This document shows positions 38,182 through 39,981 of a stretch of DNA of 39,981 nucleotides, in pieces (the stretch's first letter is position 1; every line of letters begins with the position of its first letter). This stretch comes from Eubacterium sp. CAG:251 (GTDB taxonomy: Bacteria; Bacillota; Clostridia; Oscillospirales; Acutalibacteraceae), in assembly GCA_000436835.1 (NCBI GenBank), contig FR889112.1, positions 1 to 39,981 of the forward strand. The letters run 5' to 3'. The notes under the pieces were generated by a model that did no database searches, had not been told where the DNA came from, and worked only from the letters and a program-made list of their open reading frames with translations. The position numbers and the translations under genes were made by a program.

Positions 38182-38210
38182 CAAAAAGGTGTGCCATTTA
38201 GGCACACCTT
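38182..38210 (-). terminator. Terminator of the GPH transporter gene
   Basis: AAGGTGTGCC and GGCACACCTT (38186-38195 with 38201-38210) form a 10-bp stem, and on the - strand TTTTTG follows. Some read-through to the beta-mannosidase gene is possible. Confidence 0.8.
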
Positions 38211-38230
38211 AATTATATTAATAATATATT

Positions 38231-39802
38231 TTATTTTGTTTGTGCATTTCTCTTATCAACAAGCGACTTAAGGATTTCATTATGTTCCTTATCTGTCATT
38301 GCATATTTAAGAGTAGGAATAGCTGAAAGAAGCATACCGATTGCAGGCGGAATAGAAATGAGGAAGAACATAGCCTCAGCGTATTTACCTGCGCCTGTGC
38401 CGCCATCGTAAGTAATGAAGCTTGCACCCTTTTCAATTGCACGGTTAAGCTTATCAACGTTAGCACCGCTGTAGCCTACTGCTGCATAAACAGCGGATGA
38501 AATGATAGTTGAAATACCTGCTGCAAGTTTTGTGATAAAGCTCTGGCCTGAGAAGAATACGCCGTCTGTACGAACACCGTTATGATATTCCTCATAGTCA
38601 ACGCAGTCTGCAATCATTACTGATTGAAGAACGTTGATACCGCCGAATGAAGCACTTGCAATAAGCATACATACGCCAATAATGATTGACCAGAATGTAG
38701 AAGTTAAATCACCGCCTGAAACCTTGAAGAACACAAAAATAAGTGCAAAAGGAACAGCGCCTGCGATTGAGTAGATATTATAAAGTGTTTTCTTTTCAAC
38801 CTTCTTAATAATAAGAGGGGTAACACCCATTGCAACGAACTGACCCACAAAAAGACCTGCCGCAACACAACCAAGACCGACAAGGATTTGGAAATTAATT
38901 CCCGCAATCTTACCTGTGGCGTCGGTTTTGAGGATATTCATAATATTACCGTTTGCATAATAATATGTAACAAGTGTCATTGCAACAATCATAAGAAGCT
39001 GGATAGGGCTTCTCAAAATGCCTGAAATAAGAATCTGCCTGAAAGGCTTATTTCTAAACATAATTTGGAAGTTTTCCTTGAATGTGTAACTTCTCTCGCT
39101 CTTTTCAACTTTTTCTCTTGTGCAAAGTCCTGCAAATTCAAAAAGAACAGACGCAATAACAGTCATAATAATTACTGTTACGATAAAGCCCTTTTGGTTT
39201 GCCTTTTGAACGAGAGTGTCATAATCTGCGGCATTCTTATCAATCTTGTTAACAAAAGCAGTGCCGAGAGCCTGCGCAATTTGAACAACGAGAACACCGA
39301 TACCGCCGACACCTGCTACCATACGTGCAAGGCTGAGGATTTTGCCTCTGTCGTTTTCATCCTCTGTCATAAGAGAAGTGATACCCCAAAGAGGAATATC
39401 GCAAACGGTGAAGCACATACCCCAAGCGATATATGAAATAGCTGCCCAAGCGACAATGAGTACCTTTTGAGCCGTTGAGCTTGCAGTTGCATAGTTACCG
39501 TTGATGAATGTTAAAATTGTTACTACTCCGATGATACCCGGGAAAATAATAAGGTAAGGTCTGCATTTACCCCATTTTGTCTTAGTCTTATCAACGATTG
39601 TACCCATCATAGGGTCGTTAATAGCGTCCCAGATTCTTGCGATTGTCATAATCCAGCCGAGCGCCATAGCCGGCAAACAGATTACGTTTTGAAAGTAGAA
39701 GTAAAGACCTGTCGCAACAATATTGTAAATTAAGTTCTGTCCGAACATACCTACAAGATAGCCGCCAAGTTCCTTACCCGTATAGGTGCGTTTTTCGCCC
39801 AT
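38231..39802 (-). CDS. GPH-family (MelB/XynP-type) sugar:cation symporter
   Basis: 523 aa, about 12 membrane segments. The N-terminus (KELGGYLVGMFGQNLIYNIVATGLYFYF) and the loop ARIWDAINDPMMGTIVDKTKTKWGKCRPYLI are clear glycoside-pentoside-hexuronide family marks; the Asp residues in WDAINDPMMG bind cation and sugar in MelB. The later region DCVDYEEYHNGVRTDGVFFS is also typical. It is slightly longer than MelB because of an insert near residues 190-205 (DKNAADYDTLVQKANQKG). With the neighbouring beta-mannosidase it probably imports manno-oligosaccharides or another glycoside. GGGAGAGAAATTT precedes the ATG. Confidence 0.92.
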   Translation of the reverse strand: MGEKRTYTGKELGGYLVGMFGQNLIYNIVATGLYFYFQNVICLPAMALGWIMTIARIWDAINDPMMGTIVDKTKTKWGKCRPYLIIFPGIIGVVTILTFINGNYATASSTAQKVLIVAWAAISYIAWGMCFTVCDIPLWGITSLMTEDENDRGKILSLARMVAGVGGIGVLVVQIAQALGTAFVNKIDKNAADYDTLVQKANQKGFIVTVIIMTVIASVLFEFAGLCTREKVEKSERSYTFKENFQIMFRNKPFRQILISGILRSPIQLLMIVAMTLVTYYYANGNIMNILKTDATGKIAGINFQILVGLGCVAAGLFVGQFVAMGVTPLIIKKVEKKTLYNIYSIAGAVPFALIFVFFKVSGGDLTSTFWSIIIGVCMLIASASFGGINVLQSVMIADCVDYEEYHNGVRTDGVFFSGQSFITKLAAGISTIISSAVYAAVGYSGANVDKLNRAIEKGASFITYDGGTGAGKYAEAMFFLISIPPAIGMLLSAIPTLKYAMTDKEHNEILKSLVDKRNAQTK

Positions 39803-39822
39803 AAATTTCTCTCCCTTACTAA

Positions 39823-39840
39823 ACGGGCTAAGCCGTTTTT
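39823..39840. promoter_or_regulatory. Small dyad in the leader of the GPH transporter gene
   Basis: AAACGG and CCGTTT arms with a 6-nt centre lie about 20 bp before the start codon. This could be an operator for a sugar-responsive repressor, but no regulator gene is in view and the match to LacI-type sites is poor. No convincing promoter was identified for this gene. Confidence 0.3.
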
Positions 39841-39865
39841 GATATAATGTATATATAATACCAAT

Positions 39866-39930
39866 TTATAAACAAAAAAGCAACAGTAAACTTAAAAATT
39901 ATTATTAATACTATACAAGTTTCTGTTGCT
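39866..39930 (-). terminator. Terminator-like hairpin at the right edge
   Basis: On the - strand the 14-nt arm (complement of 39917-39930, AGCAACAGAAACTT) pairs with the 15-nt arm (complement of 39879-39893) with a single bulge and a loop of about 23 nt, followed by TTTTTTG. It probably ends a - strand gene beyond the right edge, or is an attenuator ahead of the GPH gene. Confidence 0.55.
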
Positions 39931-39946
39931 ATACAATTTCAGACTG

Positions 39947-39963
39947 TCGATAAAGTGGCTAAA
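39947..39963 (-). repeat. Dispersed 17-bp element TTTAGCCACTTTATCGA, inverted copy
   Basis: The reverse complement of 39947-39963 equals 9928-9944. GTCT follows at similar positions in both copies (after 2 variable bases), which suggests that a longer diverged element is present. Confidence 0.55.
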
Positions 39964-39981
39964 CCGTGCCGTGCTATAAAA

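Noticed and set aside
1..39981. CRISPR array, rRNA genes, insertion sequences
   Set aside because: I looked for regularly spaced repeats, rRNA-like stretches and transposase frames and found none.

Overview
The window looks like a chromosomal segment of a low-GC, Gram-positive, anaerobic member of the Clostridia, probably a gut Oscillospiraceae/Ruminococcaceae-type organism. The evidence is CotJA/CotJB spore-coat genes, a CD1247-type zinc-ribbon protein beside EF-P, NrdR, a YhaM-like nuclease, a DnaD/DnaI-like pair, GH51 and GH2 glycosidases, strong AGGAGG ribosome sites and near-consensus sigma-A promoters. The genus cannot be fixed from the sequence alone. There is no CRISPR array, transposase or prophage module. 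The intergenic DNA carries several families of dispersed, hairpin-rich repeats.

Layout. 1-4.4 kb (+): a secreted NlpC/P60-like protein with four Fn3 domains, rpsU (58 aa), then aroQ, efp, a CD1247-like zinc-ribbon protein and a lipoprotein. 4.66-5.61 kb (-): a lactate/malate dehydrogenase with an MDH-like Arg in its specificity loop. 5.8-9.6 kb (+): a three-gene ABC operon of ATPase, membrane-anchored repeat protein and MacB/FtsX-type permease. 9.7-10.2 kb: a repeat-rich non-coding block and tRNA-Arg(CCG). 10.3-13.9 kb (-): GH51 arabinofuranosidase with an EamA transporter, then dut and a mazF-type toxin gene with no visible antitoxin. 14.0-14.5 kb (+): cotJA-cotJB without cotJC. 14.7-20.5 kb (-): a secreted CAP-domain protein, nrdR with its own NrdR-box-like sites, an aspartate aminotransferase/TIM-barrel isomerase/EamA operon, and an iron-dependent alcohol dehydrogenase.

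20.6-25.4 kb (-) is the most unusual part. A five-gene operon has two divergent SCP2-like (putative lipid-carrier) proteins as first and last genes, around a class III aminotransferase and a transketolase split into N and C subunits. Transketolase chemistry on an aldehyde followed by transamination would give a 2-amino-1,3-diol. With lipid-carrier-like partners, a route to a sphingoid-like amino-lipid is a testable but speculative idea. Aminosugar or sulfonate chemistry are alternatives.

25.6-35.5 kb: a membrane-anchored metallophosphatase; a zinc-ribbon/pseudokinase/PASTA membrane protein facing yhaM-prmA from a divergent promoter region; a PutP-like sodium symporter; tRNA-Gly(GCC); and dnaD-dnaI-DUF308. 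35.5-39.9 kb (-): GH2 beta-mannosidase and a GPH-family sugar symporter, which together suggest uptake and hydrolysis of mannosides.

Many genes have a recognisable sigma-A promoter and intrinsic terminator, so operon limits are reasonably clear. Start sites were chosen from Shine-Dalgarno spacing where the longest frame disagreed. All functions are by recognition of families and motifs, not by database search.
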